A DNA stretch of 64,000 bases from positions 13,239,532-13,303,531 of the forward strand of contig CM055617.1 in assembly GCA_029379385.1 (NCBI GenBank). The letters run 5' to 3'. Below, piece by piece: positions 49,297-60,165 of the stretch; within the stretch, counting starts at the first letter, position 1, and each line of letters opens with the position of its first letter. Source of the stretch: Quillaja saponaria (Eukaryota > Streptophyta > Magnoliopsida > Fabales > Quillajaceae). Both the position numbers and the translations under genes were made by a program. Below the pieces are notes generated by a model, which saw nothing but the letters and a program-made list of their open reading frames with translations, searched no databases and was not told where the DNA came from.

Positions 49297-49649
49297 GCAT
49301 GTTTATTGATGTCGCTGTGCGCTAACGGTGCGAATGGCGGCGCAATTGGCACCGTAGAAAGCACCTAGTTTCGTATATTGCACAAAACAAGAGCGTTGTG
49401 GGTGAGAGGGAATCTATACACTCGCCTCCACTCTACATATGTGGATTCAACAATTTGCTCCGAAAATCTCATAGATTCTCATCAATTCTAGTCCTTATTA
49501 GTACAAATTAGTTCTTAATCACCCACAGGCATAGTCGAAAAGTTAGAGACGAGAGAGAGAGAGCTCTGAGGGTCCCGATTGCGGAGACAAGAGGGAACAC
49601 CCCACGAACTGTGACACCCATTTTCTTATTCACCCATAAGAGCTCAATC

Positions 49650-51083
49650 ATGCCATCAGGTGCTAAGAAGAGAAAAGCTGCCAAGAAAAAGAAGGAAAAG
49701 GAAGCCCACATCAATTCCCCGACCAACAACTCTCAAGGTACTTTGCATCTAAACTTTTGGGAAAGAAACATCAATTCACGCCTTTCAATAATGCAATCAC
49801 CTTTTTAATTATTGTAATTGTTCTTCTAGTCGATTTTGGTTGATGGCTATTTCTTAATGCTCCCATTTTTGCTTGAGCCATGGTATATCATTCATTTTCA
49901 TAATCTATCTTCTATAGGAATTTTTAATTCGATTTCTTTTGGGCAAGTTGGCTAAATGGGTATTCTTTAATCTGGGCAGTATTGCTTGATTTTTGTTGTT
50001 TTTGTTTTGATTGAATTGTAAAAAAAAAAAAAAAAATGAACAATGTTAGGAAATGATGATTTGAGATCCCATGATAAGAAAGGAAGTGATGGTGGTGAGG
50101 TTGATTCCCCTGCACATCAAGACCACCACAACCATCGCCATCCATTTAATGAGGGGACCAAGGGACCGGAGGAGAGAGACTCTGAATCACTTGTAGCTGC
50201 TGATAAGTCCATGGAGGAAGTGAAAACTGTTGTGGAGGGTGTCCATATGGTAGGGGTAGAAGATGATGGAGTTGTTAATATAGAGAGGGATTTGAAGTCT
50301 GAGGACACTTCTGGGATCAAAGAAGTTAATATCGAACAGGTAGAACTCAACGAGGAATCACATGATGGGGACAGCAGGAGTCCTAGCAGTAGTTCAGACG
50401 ATGAGTCAAATGTCTCTGCAAAGAAAACAAAGGAGGAGTATAAGTCAGTTCCAGAGTCAATTGTGCCTGATGATTCGATCAGAACAATTGATTCTTCATC
50501 TGCTAAGGTGGATTTGATTAGTGAAAATGCACCTGCTAAGGAGACTGTTATTTCATTTACAGAATCTTCTCCAATTAGTGATTCAGCTAAGCCAGTGGTC
50601 TCTTTGTCCGAGGTGACAACCTGCATTACAGGAAGTGCCTCAATTGAGAAGTCAGATGAGGCTAAAGGTTCTTCAACAACTGTCTCTGATATAGCATTGA
50701 AGAAAATTGAAGATACAATACTTCACTCATCTGATGAGAATGCTACAGCATCGTCAGGTTTGGTGGAATCTAAGCCAAATGTAACCGAGGTTAAAGATTT
50801 GTCATTATCTGGTACAACTATCAGCCAATATAGTAATGGTACAAAACATGGTGACTCTGGAATTCGGGATTGCTCTGAAAACCAGGTATTGCTCCTTTTA
50901 TCTTGTTGATTGCTAATTTAATTTGTCACATATTCACAATCATTTGAAGTGACCAATAAATCTGTTTTTCCTTGATCAACTTATATGCAGCCTCTTGTAG
51001 AGCCTGCACCAAGGGTGGTTCAGAAAGCTTCCTGGTTGAATTGCTGTGGATTGCTTGAAGTGCTAACAGGCTCGAGCAGATAA
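49650..51083 (+). CDS. Plant protein of unknown function, Lys-rich N-terminus, acidic Ser-rich middle, 3 exons
   Basis: Exons 49650-49737, 50050-50885 and 50991-51083 join in phase, at GT-AG introns, to encode 338 residues. The start MPSGAKKRKAAKKKKEKEA is strongly basic and could be a nuclear or nucleolar signal. Residues about 30-300 are acidic and Ser/Glu/Val-rich, apparently disordered, with His-rich DHHNHRH near residue 58. The short last exon ends PLVEPAPRVVQKASWLNCCG then LLEVLTGSSR, a compact hydrophobic Trp/Cys motif that looks conserved. I recognise this arrangement from uncharacterised plant proteins, but no function is known to me and none is assigned. The ATG is the first after a GA-rich leader. 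There are no breaks, so it is likely an expressed gene. An open frame on the opposite strand (50117-50626) is a shadow. Confidence 0.85.
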
Positions 51084-51093
51084 ATTCAGTCTG

Positions 51094-51559
51094 GTAAATT
51101 TCCTATCAAGTAAACTAGATGTGCCTGAATTCAGCTATCATTTCAATTACATACTTGCTGAGATACTGGGTCCTGCTCTCAGACCCTGTCTGCATGTCTG
51201 TTTTACTTCTTCTACCTAGTTGGCTTTTAAGTAGTGGAAGTTGAAGTTGAGTTAACTATTAGGGTTTCATGAACTGTTTGTATGACATGGGAGGATTGTG
51301 AATGCCTTCATATTGGCTAATTATTGTGCTTTTGTTTGTTATGATCCTTTCAAGTGGGCTTTTCATTATACTTATTATGTTTTCCATACCTGATGATTAT
51401 CTTTTATTGGATGAATAGATGGTGTCAATCATTATGTGAAATATTATGGTGGTCCAATGGACACCCTTGCTTCTTGTCGTTTCCCAGATATTTGTGACAG
51501 ACGGTTTTTGTCTTATCTGGATCATTTTATTGTCAATCCTTTTATAGTTTTCTTGTTCA
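51094..51559 (+). other. Sequence after the stop codon; possible 3'UTR intron start
   Basis: A donor-like CTG|GTAAAT lies 10 bp after the TAA, so the transcript may be spliced in its 3'UTR to an acceptor near 54691. No coding signal is seen here. Confidence 0.35.
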
Positions 51560-52080
51560 GGATCCGGGAACTTCCTTATTCCCCCTCCATAAATTTATTT
51601 GGAAGGCTAAATTTCCATCTAAGATTAAAGCTTTTGTTTCGACTGCAGTTCTTAATTGAGCAACACTAACAATTTGCTGCAGGTGCGGAGACCATCAAAG
51701 GTATTATCCCTCCGATATTTGTGTGATGTGTCTTGGGAGTAGTGGGACCAATGAGTCTTCACTGTCCTTTGGCTTGGAGTCTTTGGTATAGATTGTTTAA
51801 TATTTTCAACATTTCTTGGGTATGTCCAAATTCTTTGCATGGTCTTTTGTTGAGATGCTACCAAAGCTTTGAGGGGAGAAAGGATGTCAAATGTTGTTGA
51901 GTTGTGCTTTCTTTGCAATTATTTTTGGGGTGTGATTAGATCAAAATGCAAATTTTTTTTGTGAATTCCGTCTCCCATAGCATCTTGTTTGGGACAATAT
52001 TACTTTCCTCGCTTCCCTTTGGGGCTCTACTTCAGGAGTATTTCAGGGTGTTCTTTAGTTGACATCTAAAGTGATTGGCG
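51560..52080 (+). pseudogene. LINE (non-LTR retrotransposon) ORF2 3' relic, zf-RVT region
   Basis: Plus-strand frames follow the zinc-binding domain found after reverse transcriptase in plant L1-type LINEs: IWKAKFPSKIKAF (near 51598), CVMCLGSSGTNESS (near 51725), W then a FNIFNISW-like segment (near 51800), followed by EMLPKLRGER-like and CFLCNYFWGV stretches. The usual pattern is W---P-K---F-W, C--C----E---H. Frameshifts and stops are frequent. The upstream RT is absent. It probably inserted in the 3' region or 3'UTR intron of the preceding gene. Confidence 0.7.
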
Positions 52081-54691
52081 AGCCCTCTTGTTTTAGCCTA
52101 GAATCTTTTTATTTTTATTTTTATTCCGTTACATAGATGGACTTATTATTTTTTGTTTTCTATCCAAAATAAAATAAAATTATGGTGATTAAAACAGGTT
52201 TTTTATTGGGAAAATTAATATGGGATAAGTGTCATAGTGATATGTCATCTTTAAGCCCTTTGGCTTCCTTTTTTTCTTTCTTTGTTTAGTCTTAATCTTT
52301 TTTTGAAGGGTATATTGGGAAATTTTACCTTAACATTCTTTGGAAATGATGTTTCCAACTATTCTTTTTTAGGAGGTATATTTTTAATGCATGATGGTGT
52401 TGTTTTGAAGTGTATGATTCAGTTAGTGGCAAAAGCATGTTGAATATGGTAATTGAGATCTTCGGATGTCAAAGATGTTTCAAGACCTTATAATGAGATA
52501 TGCTGCAGCTTTAAGGAGTGACATTTCTCTAGTTAAAAAGTCACAGCAAGGTAATTGGAAGGATATAACAGTGATATAGACTTGATGACTCATAACTGAG
52601 TATAAGGACTTATGACTTACGAGTTATGATTCAACATGGACTCTGACTTGTTGGTCTGTTACTATGAGAATAATTTTCTGTAAAAGGTTTTTTTGGGTAA
52701 AAGAGAAATCAGAACACATACATTTAGTTTGGAAATTGCTAAAAATGTGTTGATACTTTTAATTGACTCAATAATGTTTTAATATTTTAAGAAATGTGTT
52801 AGAATTTCATTACTGGAAAAAAGGAAGAAACCAAAGGAATAAAAATCTCTTGGATTCTGTTATCCATAAAATTTCATCTTTTCTTCGACATTTATGAAAG
52901 AAAGAAGCTCATTTATCTTGTGCATATGCATGTACATATGTAAATAAAACATAAGATGTGATAGTTACCATATACATCATTAAAACTAAGGGTTTTCTTG
53001 TAGAAGTGTCCTGTTTTCCTGTTGTAATTGGTGAAATACATACTTCCCTTTTACTTTTGACTCCTTTAATCCCCTCAGGTTACTACACTTTCCTAGTTTT
53101 CCTTTAAATAAAAAAGGAATGAAATAGTGATCGTTTCATTGACCAAGACCCGTAGCCTGTTATCGTTAGTGGATAAAAGCTTTGGCCAATGCTAAGATGA
53201 CATATTATAGTTGAGTTTGCTTAGATTATTGTGTTTTATCCAGACAAATATGGTGATTTTTTATAATAGATGTAACAGGGTGAAAGGTAGTTTCCCTTGA
53301 AGTTGTGAGTCAAGACATGTTGAAGTATTCCTTTAGTTGTTTACAGTTAACTGGAGATGCCCGCTGGTATTCGTCTATCAAATTTTCAAATTCTTAATCG
53401 ACGCTACTGATTAGTGGTTTCTTTAATGCTGCTAGGTTGTGTGGTTCCTGTCTGTCGTTCTTGGTGGTGAAGTTTCCTATTGTTAGGTTCATCTGTCTTC
53501 CTTGACCTCATGACTTGAAGCAGAATTTGATTTTGCTTGATCTGGTTTATTTTTTTTTTTACTTTTTAATATTACTTCTAAGTCTAGCAATGCCCTCTAA
53601 GGTTCATCATTTGGTGAGCTACAAGGACATATAGGACTCATGTTGTAGAGGCACAATGGAGATTCTCAGTGAGTTTCGTCTTGATTAAGATGTGATGTGG
53701 TGGTTAAAAGTTTTTGTAGATGACTATCTGGAGAGCAACTACATTAGCTATTTCAGTTTTAGAATGAAGATTAGGGGAGGAATAAGTTGAGTCGTGGAAC
53801 GTTAGAATTAAAGTTTGGGTCAATAGGTTGGCGAAGAAGTGGTTTGCTTGGTTGGTCAGTGTAGTACCTAGAAGGTGCAATGCCGAGGGTCTGGTAGTAA
53901 GTGTCCTGTAACACCCAAATCCTTTTCCCACCAGGTTTTGAAGATTCTTTTTTCAGTTCTCATGTTAATTTTTTTTTTTTTTTTTTTTGTTCTCTAGTAG
54001 CCCATTTTGTGGCCCTTACTTTTGGAAATACATTCTTTTCTGATCAAGTACTTAATTGCATTTTTAGTTCGGCTTAGATTTTGTGAATTGGGCTGCTCTG
54101 CATCAGTGAGTAAAATTACGTACTGAGGTAGAAGATTGTCTGAATCTGCATGATGGTTCATCAACTTCTTGCCAGGAATATATATCTGCATTGCTTTGTC
54201 TGCTTTATACTTATTTGAGGACTTAATAGGTTACTAGCATGCCAATCCAATTTTGAGTTTGAGTTCTATTTTTTGTTTTCACTCTGGTGCTGCGGGCCTT
54301 TGTCAGGCTGAAATTGTTGGTGTGTGTCTGCATGTTTTATTGTGACTGTTATCTGCATAGTAAAGTGCTGGAAGTAACTGCTCTAGGAGATATTAATAAG
54401 TGGATGGTGTCTTCATGTTACAATGGCATATATGCTATATTGGAGTAGGGTATGGGAAAAATATGAGACTCGGGTGTGCAAAAAGTTGTAATTGTCATTT
54501 TCCAAATGCGAAAAAACAGTTGTGTAGGTGAGGGATCAGTTGAGGCGTTGGGTTTTTTGTAGTTGTTTTGGAGAATTGTCTAGTACCTTGGACTTAGGTG
54601 ATGCTTTGATGGTTAGTATCATAATGTATTATCAGTAAATATCTTGTACTGAATGTTAGTTGACATGTTGTATCTTTTGCTTCTGATGCAG
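52081..54691. other. Non-coding region between the LINE relic and a possible 3'UTR exon
   Basis: No gene, RNA gene or complete transposon recognised. It contains T-rich runs (for example 53970-53988) and only short random ORFs. It may be intronic if the 3'UTR exon below is real. Confidence 0.45.
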
Positions 54692-55140
54692 AATAAGAGT
54701 ATGAAGTGCCTCCATTGATCGGTCAAGCCTTGTGAAGATTCAGGAGGATTTGTTCAAAGATTTTTGATATAGTTTGAACTAGATGTGTCATGTTCCCCCA
54801 AAGAATAAGGGGCTAGAGGCCCCGCTAGATAATCTGTATGAGGCTTGTACACAGTAAGATTATGTGGTGTAATGGTGTCAGCCAAATTTGGCAGCTCAAT
54901 ATACCCAACTCTTACCAAATTCGTTTCTTGTTAATTTGCACTGTGACCTAGACTATTTTCCTATGGATTTTTGCTTTGTTTTCATTGAATGGTGTAGCCT
55001 TATGGACAAATGCTTACCTTTTCACATTTTACATTTTCTTCTTGGTGTATACGGAAGAATAGTCTTCCGTAAGCATAAACATGTTCTGTCTGTCTTGGTC
55101 TTTTAGTGTCAAGTAGGCAGTATGATTAGCATCAAATAAA
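54692..55140 (+). other. Possible 3'UTR exon and poly(A) site of the 338-residue gene
   Basis: A good acceptor (TTCTGATGCAG) ends at 54691 and an AATAAA lies at about 55135. The sequence between is less AT-biased than its surroundings and non-coding. A hairpin ACGGAAGA-ATAG-TCTTCCGT lies at 55051-55070. Linking it to the gene at 49650 is inference and needs transcript data. Confidence 0.25.
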
Positions 55141-55327
55141 TATGATCAACTGTGCTTGCTCAAGTACATAAACACAAACAGTTGTTAATTATTCATACAA
55201 ATCGAATCCTCACATGAACACACCATAATACAGCTGGGAAAGAATCAAAATATGGAATGAAATTAACGGGAAAAAAGGCCATGGCAAACCACACAAACAC
55301 CATCTTGAGTCTCTCAAGGTTTCAAAT

Positions 55328-56099
55328 TTATCTTCTATAGGCAGCGGCACCATGGATTGCCGCTATGTAAAACAGCTGGGTAGCTGAAAGGATAATGATA
55401 AATGCCTCGATCGTTCTCTGCAAGATTGGAAATTTCAAGCTTTTGTAAAGAAGGCATTCCAGTCACTTAAAAACTGCAGGCATAATTCATAATAAGAAAG
55501 CTCTTACCAAGCGGGCATTCCGGATTTGCAGCTGAATCTCTTTCCAGGCAAATCTGCACCAATTTGTTTGCAGGTTAGTACTTAGTACAATAATAATCTT
55601 GATGGAGTGAGTGAGAGTGAAAGAGAGAAGATATCTTGTTCTTACCCCATGGCAAGGAGAGTCAGTGACCAAGCAATTATAGCAACTGAAGCTGCAGATG
55701 GCAAGCTGTCAGCATTCCAAGAACGAATATGGTTAATTCCTGAAATTGCTGATGCAGCACCAACAACTCCAGCAAGCAAAGCAAATGTCACAAAGAACCC
55801 AGTGGCAGCATTTCCCATTGGGAAATATATTGGTGAAAAATGCGCCGGAAGATTGAATCCTGGACCTGCAGATTAAAACAGAACATAAGCATGCATACAA
55901 GCACAAAATTTAAGCCAAGAGCAGCATTTGAAAGAGAGGGGAGGTTGTAAACTTGTGGGAGAAGTTATTTACCTATGACAAAGCCATGATCAATAGCTCT
56001 ATTCATAGCCCATCCACCAATGCCCAAAATTATGGCATACATGCAGAAGTTAAGGGCCAAAAGCAGAGAGGCTACAGGTTTCAATTGCTCATTTGCCAT
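55328..56099 (-). CDS. PM19L: AWPM-19-like membrane protein (PM19-like), 4 exons
   Basis: Minus-strand exons 56099-55973, 55865-55646, 55553-55508 and 55417-55328 splice in phase at GT-AG introns to encode 160 residues, the family length. The N-terminus MANEQLKPVASLLLALNFCM, with IDHG-FVIGPGFNLPAHFSPI following, is the AWPM-19 signature. Four hydrophobic segments fit a small integral plasma-membrane protein (about 8-30, 55-80, 95-120 and 133-153). Between them is the conserved NHIRSWNADSLPSAASVA stretch. Family members are induced by ABA, dehydration or cold and accumulate in seeds and drying tissue. The molecular role is not settled, although some are proposed to affect osmotic or ABA transport. 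No breaks; the start is the first ATG after the TATA box. Its 3' end faces the gene to the left. Confidence 0.93.
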
Positions 56100-56230
56100 C
56101 CTTGTACTATATGAACTTTTAAGGAGACAAACTTGTTGGAACAAGAAAGGGCTATGGTTTATTCAGAACACAAAAAGTGCAATGCAGTAGAGAATTGAAC
56201 TGGGTGGATGTGTATTGTGCAAGAGCAGAG

Positions 56231-56240
56231 GGTCTTATAG
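56231..56240 (-). promoter_or_regulatory. Putative TATA box of PM19L
   Basis: On the minus strand CTATAAGACC lies about 130 bp upstream of the ATG at 56099. This predicts a start of transcription near 56200-56210 and a leader of about 100-110 nt. No clear ACGT-core ABRE was seen in the next 500 bp upstream. Confidence 0.5.
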
Positions 56241-57060
56241 ATGAGCATTGGATGAAGTTTCTGGTTCTTTTCTTGTTAAGGCTGTTAGTTCAAAAGGGCT
56301 GTGCAGGGTTGTAAAGGTGATGCTTCATATACAAGGCAAGGGGATATATGTCAGATTCTTACTTGCCTCACATTTTTAGGTTTTGGTTTTCCATGGTATA
56401 TTACATTCTTCTGCCAAACTTTGTTCTAATAGTTGTTAGCTCCTAGGAGGAAAGTGATATTCTTTGCCAGTTAAAGAACAACATACGAATTAAAAAATAA
56501 TTAGCAAGGCTAAGTGTAAAAATAAATAAAATTATTTCTTGATTTCTAATAATAATAAAAAATAAATTAAAAAAAAACTCATTATGCACTTAAACTCCTA
56601 AATAATTCTAAAAATTAGCAAAGTCGGATTTGGATTTAATTTTCCAATTTGGCAATCAGCCAAATATTGAGATGTGAGATTGGCTACCAATTGAGAGTTA
56701 ATTCAAAATTGATTTCTGGTGATAAGTTTTATGTTTATAAGCTTAAGAGGGTTATGAGTAGGTTGAATTGGTGTAAGGAGGTAGAGCCTTTGATTTTTCC
56801 TATTGTTTATCAATAAAATACAAAATTTGGGAAAACACTTAGATAGTATATATATATATATATATATTAAAAAATATTAAGACTTGTATTCAATATCAAT
56901 ATACCAAAATAATATAAAGAAATGAACATTTATGTCAAATTTGTTTAACTCTACTTTTATCATAAATTAATTTAGATCCACAATTCGCAAATTGGCGCCA
57001 CAATTCCCAAATTGAGATCCTTCCCTCCATGTCTTTCACTGTCACTCGCATGCTGGTTTA
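56241..57060. other. Spacer between PM19L and the PPR pseudogene
   Basis: Upstream region of PM19L, then AT-rich DNA with a TA microsatellite near 56848-56867. No gene seen. Confidence 0.5.
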
Positions 57061-58975
57061 ATGATTTACACCAAATCAATTACACCTCATAAGCTTTTAC
57101 TATATGAGCACTTGAAGAACCGAAGAAAAGATGAAGCTCGCACCGTCTTCAATAAATTGATGTTTCCTGATATTGCTGGTTTTGGGTTATGGGTTATGCG
57201 CAAAACGATAGACTTGGGATGCTTTGAAGCTGTTCTACGAAATTCCTATTAAAGATGTGGTTTTTGTGATTCGATGATGAAAGGGTGTCTGGATTGTGGG
57301 GATTTGAGTATGGCCAAGAAGCTTTTTGATGAAATGCGGCAGAGAATTTTGTATCTTGGACCACGATTATGAATCGGTTTCTACAGTTTTTGGAAAAGTT
57401 GATATAGCAGCATGGAATTCAATGATTCATGGGTATTGTGGTAATGGTAGAGTTGAAGATGCTTTGAATTTGTTTGAGAAAATGCATCGTCGGAATATGA
57501 TTTCATGGTCTTCGATTATTGGTGGGTTCGATCATCATGGAAAGAGGGATGAAGCTTCTTTTTTTTTTTTTTTTTTCAGAAGATGGTGCATACTGGTATT
57601 TATCCCACTTCCACTACATTTGCTTGCATGTTAACAGCTTGTGCAAATACTTTATCTTGACATTTTGGTCTTCAGATTCACAGTTATATCTTTAACCTGA
57701 AGTACTGCTTTGATGATTTTATATCGGCTTCACTTGTAACATTCTATGCGAGCTGCAAGCAAATGGAGGATGGTTATAAGGCTTTCCATGAGATAATAAT
57801 ACAAAAATGAACATGCATTAAAGGTTTTCAGGGGAATGATGAGAGTGAATGTCCTTCCTAATCAGTCTTTTTTCACTAGTGCTTCGAATTCATGTTGTGG
57901 ATTGGAGGCGCTTGATGGAAAGCTATTCACACAGCAGCTATTATGCTAGGTTTGGAAACTGATGTATATGTGGGTAATTTGATGATCGCTATGTATACTA
58001 AATGTGAGTATGTTAATGGTGGGATAACTGTTTTTAGGAGAGATCCTGAGAAGAATAGTCTCATGGAACTCAACCATTGTTGGTTGTGCACAACATGGAT
58101 GTGGCATGTGGGTGCTAACTGTCTTCGACAAAAAGCTATATGAGAGAGTAGATCCTGATGAAGTCACATTCTTTGGCTTGCTCTCTGCTTGTAGCCATTC
58201 TTCTGTTACAAAAGGGCAAGTGCTTTTTCCAATATTTGAGTCAAGAGAAATCAATTAAAATGTCTGTCAAGCATTATGCATTTTTGGTTGATGTTCTAGG
58301 TCGATTTGGTGAGCTAGAGGAAGCAGAAGAACTAATTAAAAACATGCCTATGAAAGCAAATTCTATGGTTTGGCTAGTTTTACTTAGTGCTAGCTGGAAG
58401 CATTCTAAAATAGATGTAGCTGAAAGAGCTGCGGAACAAATATTTGAACTGGAACCACATTGTAGTGCTGCTTATGTTTTATTGGCTAATTTGTATGTTT
58501 CTTCGAGTAGATCGAGTGATGTCTCCAGTATAAGAAGGAAGTGAATCAGAACAGAATTGTAAAACAACCAGGATCTAGTTGGCTTACCCTAAAGGGACAG
58601 ACGGATGAATTCCGTTCTGGAGATAGGTCCCATCCTCTTAGTCAGGAAATATGTCAGAAACTAGACTGGTTAGGAGGAAAGTTAAAGGAGCTTGGTTATT
58701 TTCCAGATGAGGGGTTTTCTTTGCATGATGTCGAAGTTGAACAGAAGGAAGAGACGTTGTCTTATCATAGCGAGAGGCTTGCAATTGCATTTTGGGTTGA
58801 TTAGTACCATGGAGGCAGTACAGTAACAGTGATGTAAAATTTCCGAGTATGTGGGAATTGCCATACTGCCATGAAGCATATAGCAAAGATTGCCAGGTGA
58901 GAGATAATTGTAAGAGAATCTAGCCGCTTTCACCACTTCAGAAGTGGAATATGTTCTTGTGGGGAGTATTGGTAA
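57061..58975 (+). pseudogene. PPR-DYW protein pseudogene (PLS-class pentatricopeptide repeat)
   Basis: Plus-strand pieces in changing frames follow a PLS-type PPR protein from its start to its DYW end. The N-terminal part has LLLYEHLKNRRKDEARTVFN. PPR motifs follow (AAWNSMIHGYCGNGRVEDAL near 57411, NMISWSSIIGGFD). The E domain has DVLGRFGELEEAEELIKNMP (58289) and VWLVLLSASWKHSKIDVAE. The DYW deaminase has HSERLAIAF (58767), CGNCHTAMKHIAKI with REIIVRES, and ends CSCGEYW at 58975. Such proteins edit C to U in organelle RNA; the His-Glu and Cys--Cys zinc residues are still visible. It is dead: stops (for example after 57250), frameshifts and a poly-T expansion at 57558-57575 in a PPR motif. The repertoire resembles Arabidopsis At5g46460-type proteins; that orthology is my judgement. 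Confidence 0.9.
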
Positions 58976-59089
58976 TATAGTTATATATCTTTTATGTAAT
59001 AAGGATTGGGTGTTAGGCATTCAGGTATATTATGATGATCTTTTGTTTCAATGTTTCCAAAAATCCATCAAACATGCTTCTCACTCTTT

Positions 59090-60165
59090 CTACTGATTGA
59101 TCAGAGTTTTCTCTCCTAGATTCATCAATGGTGAGGTTATCTTCATGCATCGAGACACCGGCTGGTGGTTTATGAAGTCGAAAACCACTATGATGATCTT
59201 GAATTCAGCACAAGAGTCTCTGATCTGAACCATTGCATCGAGGAAGTAGGACAAAAAGTTTTGTAATTGGTTCATGAAAATGGAGAAATTAATAAGTTGA
59301 AGGAGTTAAATCATAGAATCGAAGAGATCAAGGAGGAAGAAAAGGTACTTGAAGGGCAATGTTGACGAATTGATGCTTGGAAGTGAAGGACACGGGGTCA
59401 AACCCTGGATTGACAGATTCAATAATGTCGAATTTGATCTGGGGAACAAAGAATTTGAGGCTCTGCTAGAGTAATCTGATCATACTGAGAATCTTGAAAT
59501 TGACCTTGCTCAGTTTCAAATTCAATTTGCACTACTGAAACCAGTGAAAATTGAATCCACTGCTGAATTTGAAGAAATAAAATCTGTGCTTGACAAGCTA
59601 AATTTGAGTAAGATAGAGTATGCTAGTAATGCAGTCACGGACGAAGGCGTTGAGTATAATCTTACAGCTATGGAAGAAATGAATTTGGAAAATATAGTGG
59701 AAATGGAAGTGGATGACATCAATAAGGAGAAGGTTGAACAAAACCCAATTCATCAACTTCACAAGGAAATCCAGTTGTTAGTGTTGATGTTAGCAAGGCG
59801 TACTGGTGGTTTTCTTGATTTGCATATGATGTCAGAGGAAATTTAAGAATTTAAAGCAACTAAAGTGGGTGTGAAAGATCTGAGTCAAAGTTCGGTTAAT
59901 TGGAAGGCAAACTGTGGGAAGTGAAGAAGACTTTCATGGAATTGAAGACTAAGAAGATGAAGAAGTTAATTGAGGAGAAGAAGAAAGTGGAGAAACATGG
60001 AAAGAATTCCTTCAAGTGGTTGAAGTACTTCAAGCTTAACTGACATATACTAGTAGCGGCCTGATGGGGCATGTGGTTGCAGTAGCTGTTTTGCTTTTAC
60101 TTTGGTTGGCAAAGACAAAAGAGTTAAGAAAATTGTACAAAAGCAGAACAAAGCATCATCAGTGA
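59090..60165 (+). pseudogene. Decayed coiled-coil gene with C-terminal membrane segment, unknown
   Basis: I do not recognise this gene. Plus-strand frames, with stops and shifts between them, encode heptad-rich segments: YEVENHYDDLEF ... DLNHCIEEVGQKV, then EINKLKELNHRIEEIKEEEK (to about 59360). A middle part follows (VKPWIDRFNNVEFDLGNKEF), then an acidic helix-rich stretch at 59544-59846 (TAEFEEIKSVLDKLNLSK). A Lys-rich part (59930-60030) comes after it. The last 33 codons (60064-60165) form MGHVVAVAVLLLLWLAKTKE followed by a basic tail ending at TGA. A coiled coil plus a C-terminal anchor suggests a tail-anchored scaffold protein, but no family is named. Alternatively some stops may be removed by introns I did not resolve. 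Confidence 0.45.

Noticed and set aside
50117..50626. 169-codon open frame opposite exon 2 of the 338-residue gene
   Set aside because: It is antisense to a well-spliced acidic coding exon; its Ser/Thr/Leu bias is what the complement of Glu/Ser-rich codons gives.
55051..55070. Hairpin ACGGAAGA-ATAG-TCTTCCGT as a microRNA or terminator
   Set aside because: An 8-bp stem is too short for a plant miRNA precursor, and plant genes do not use intrinsic hairpin terminators.
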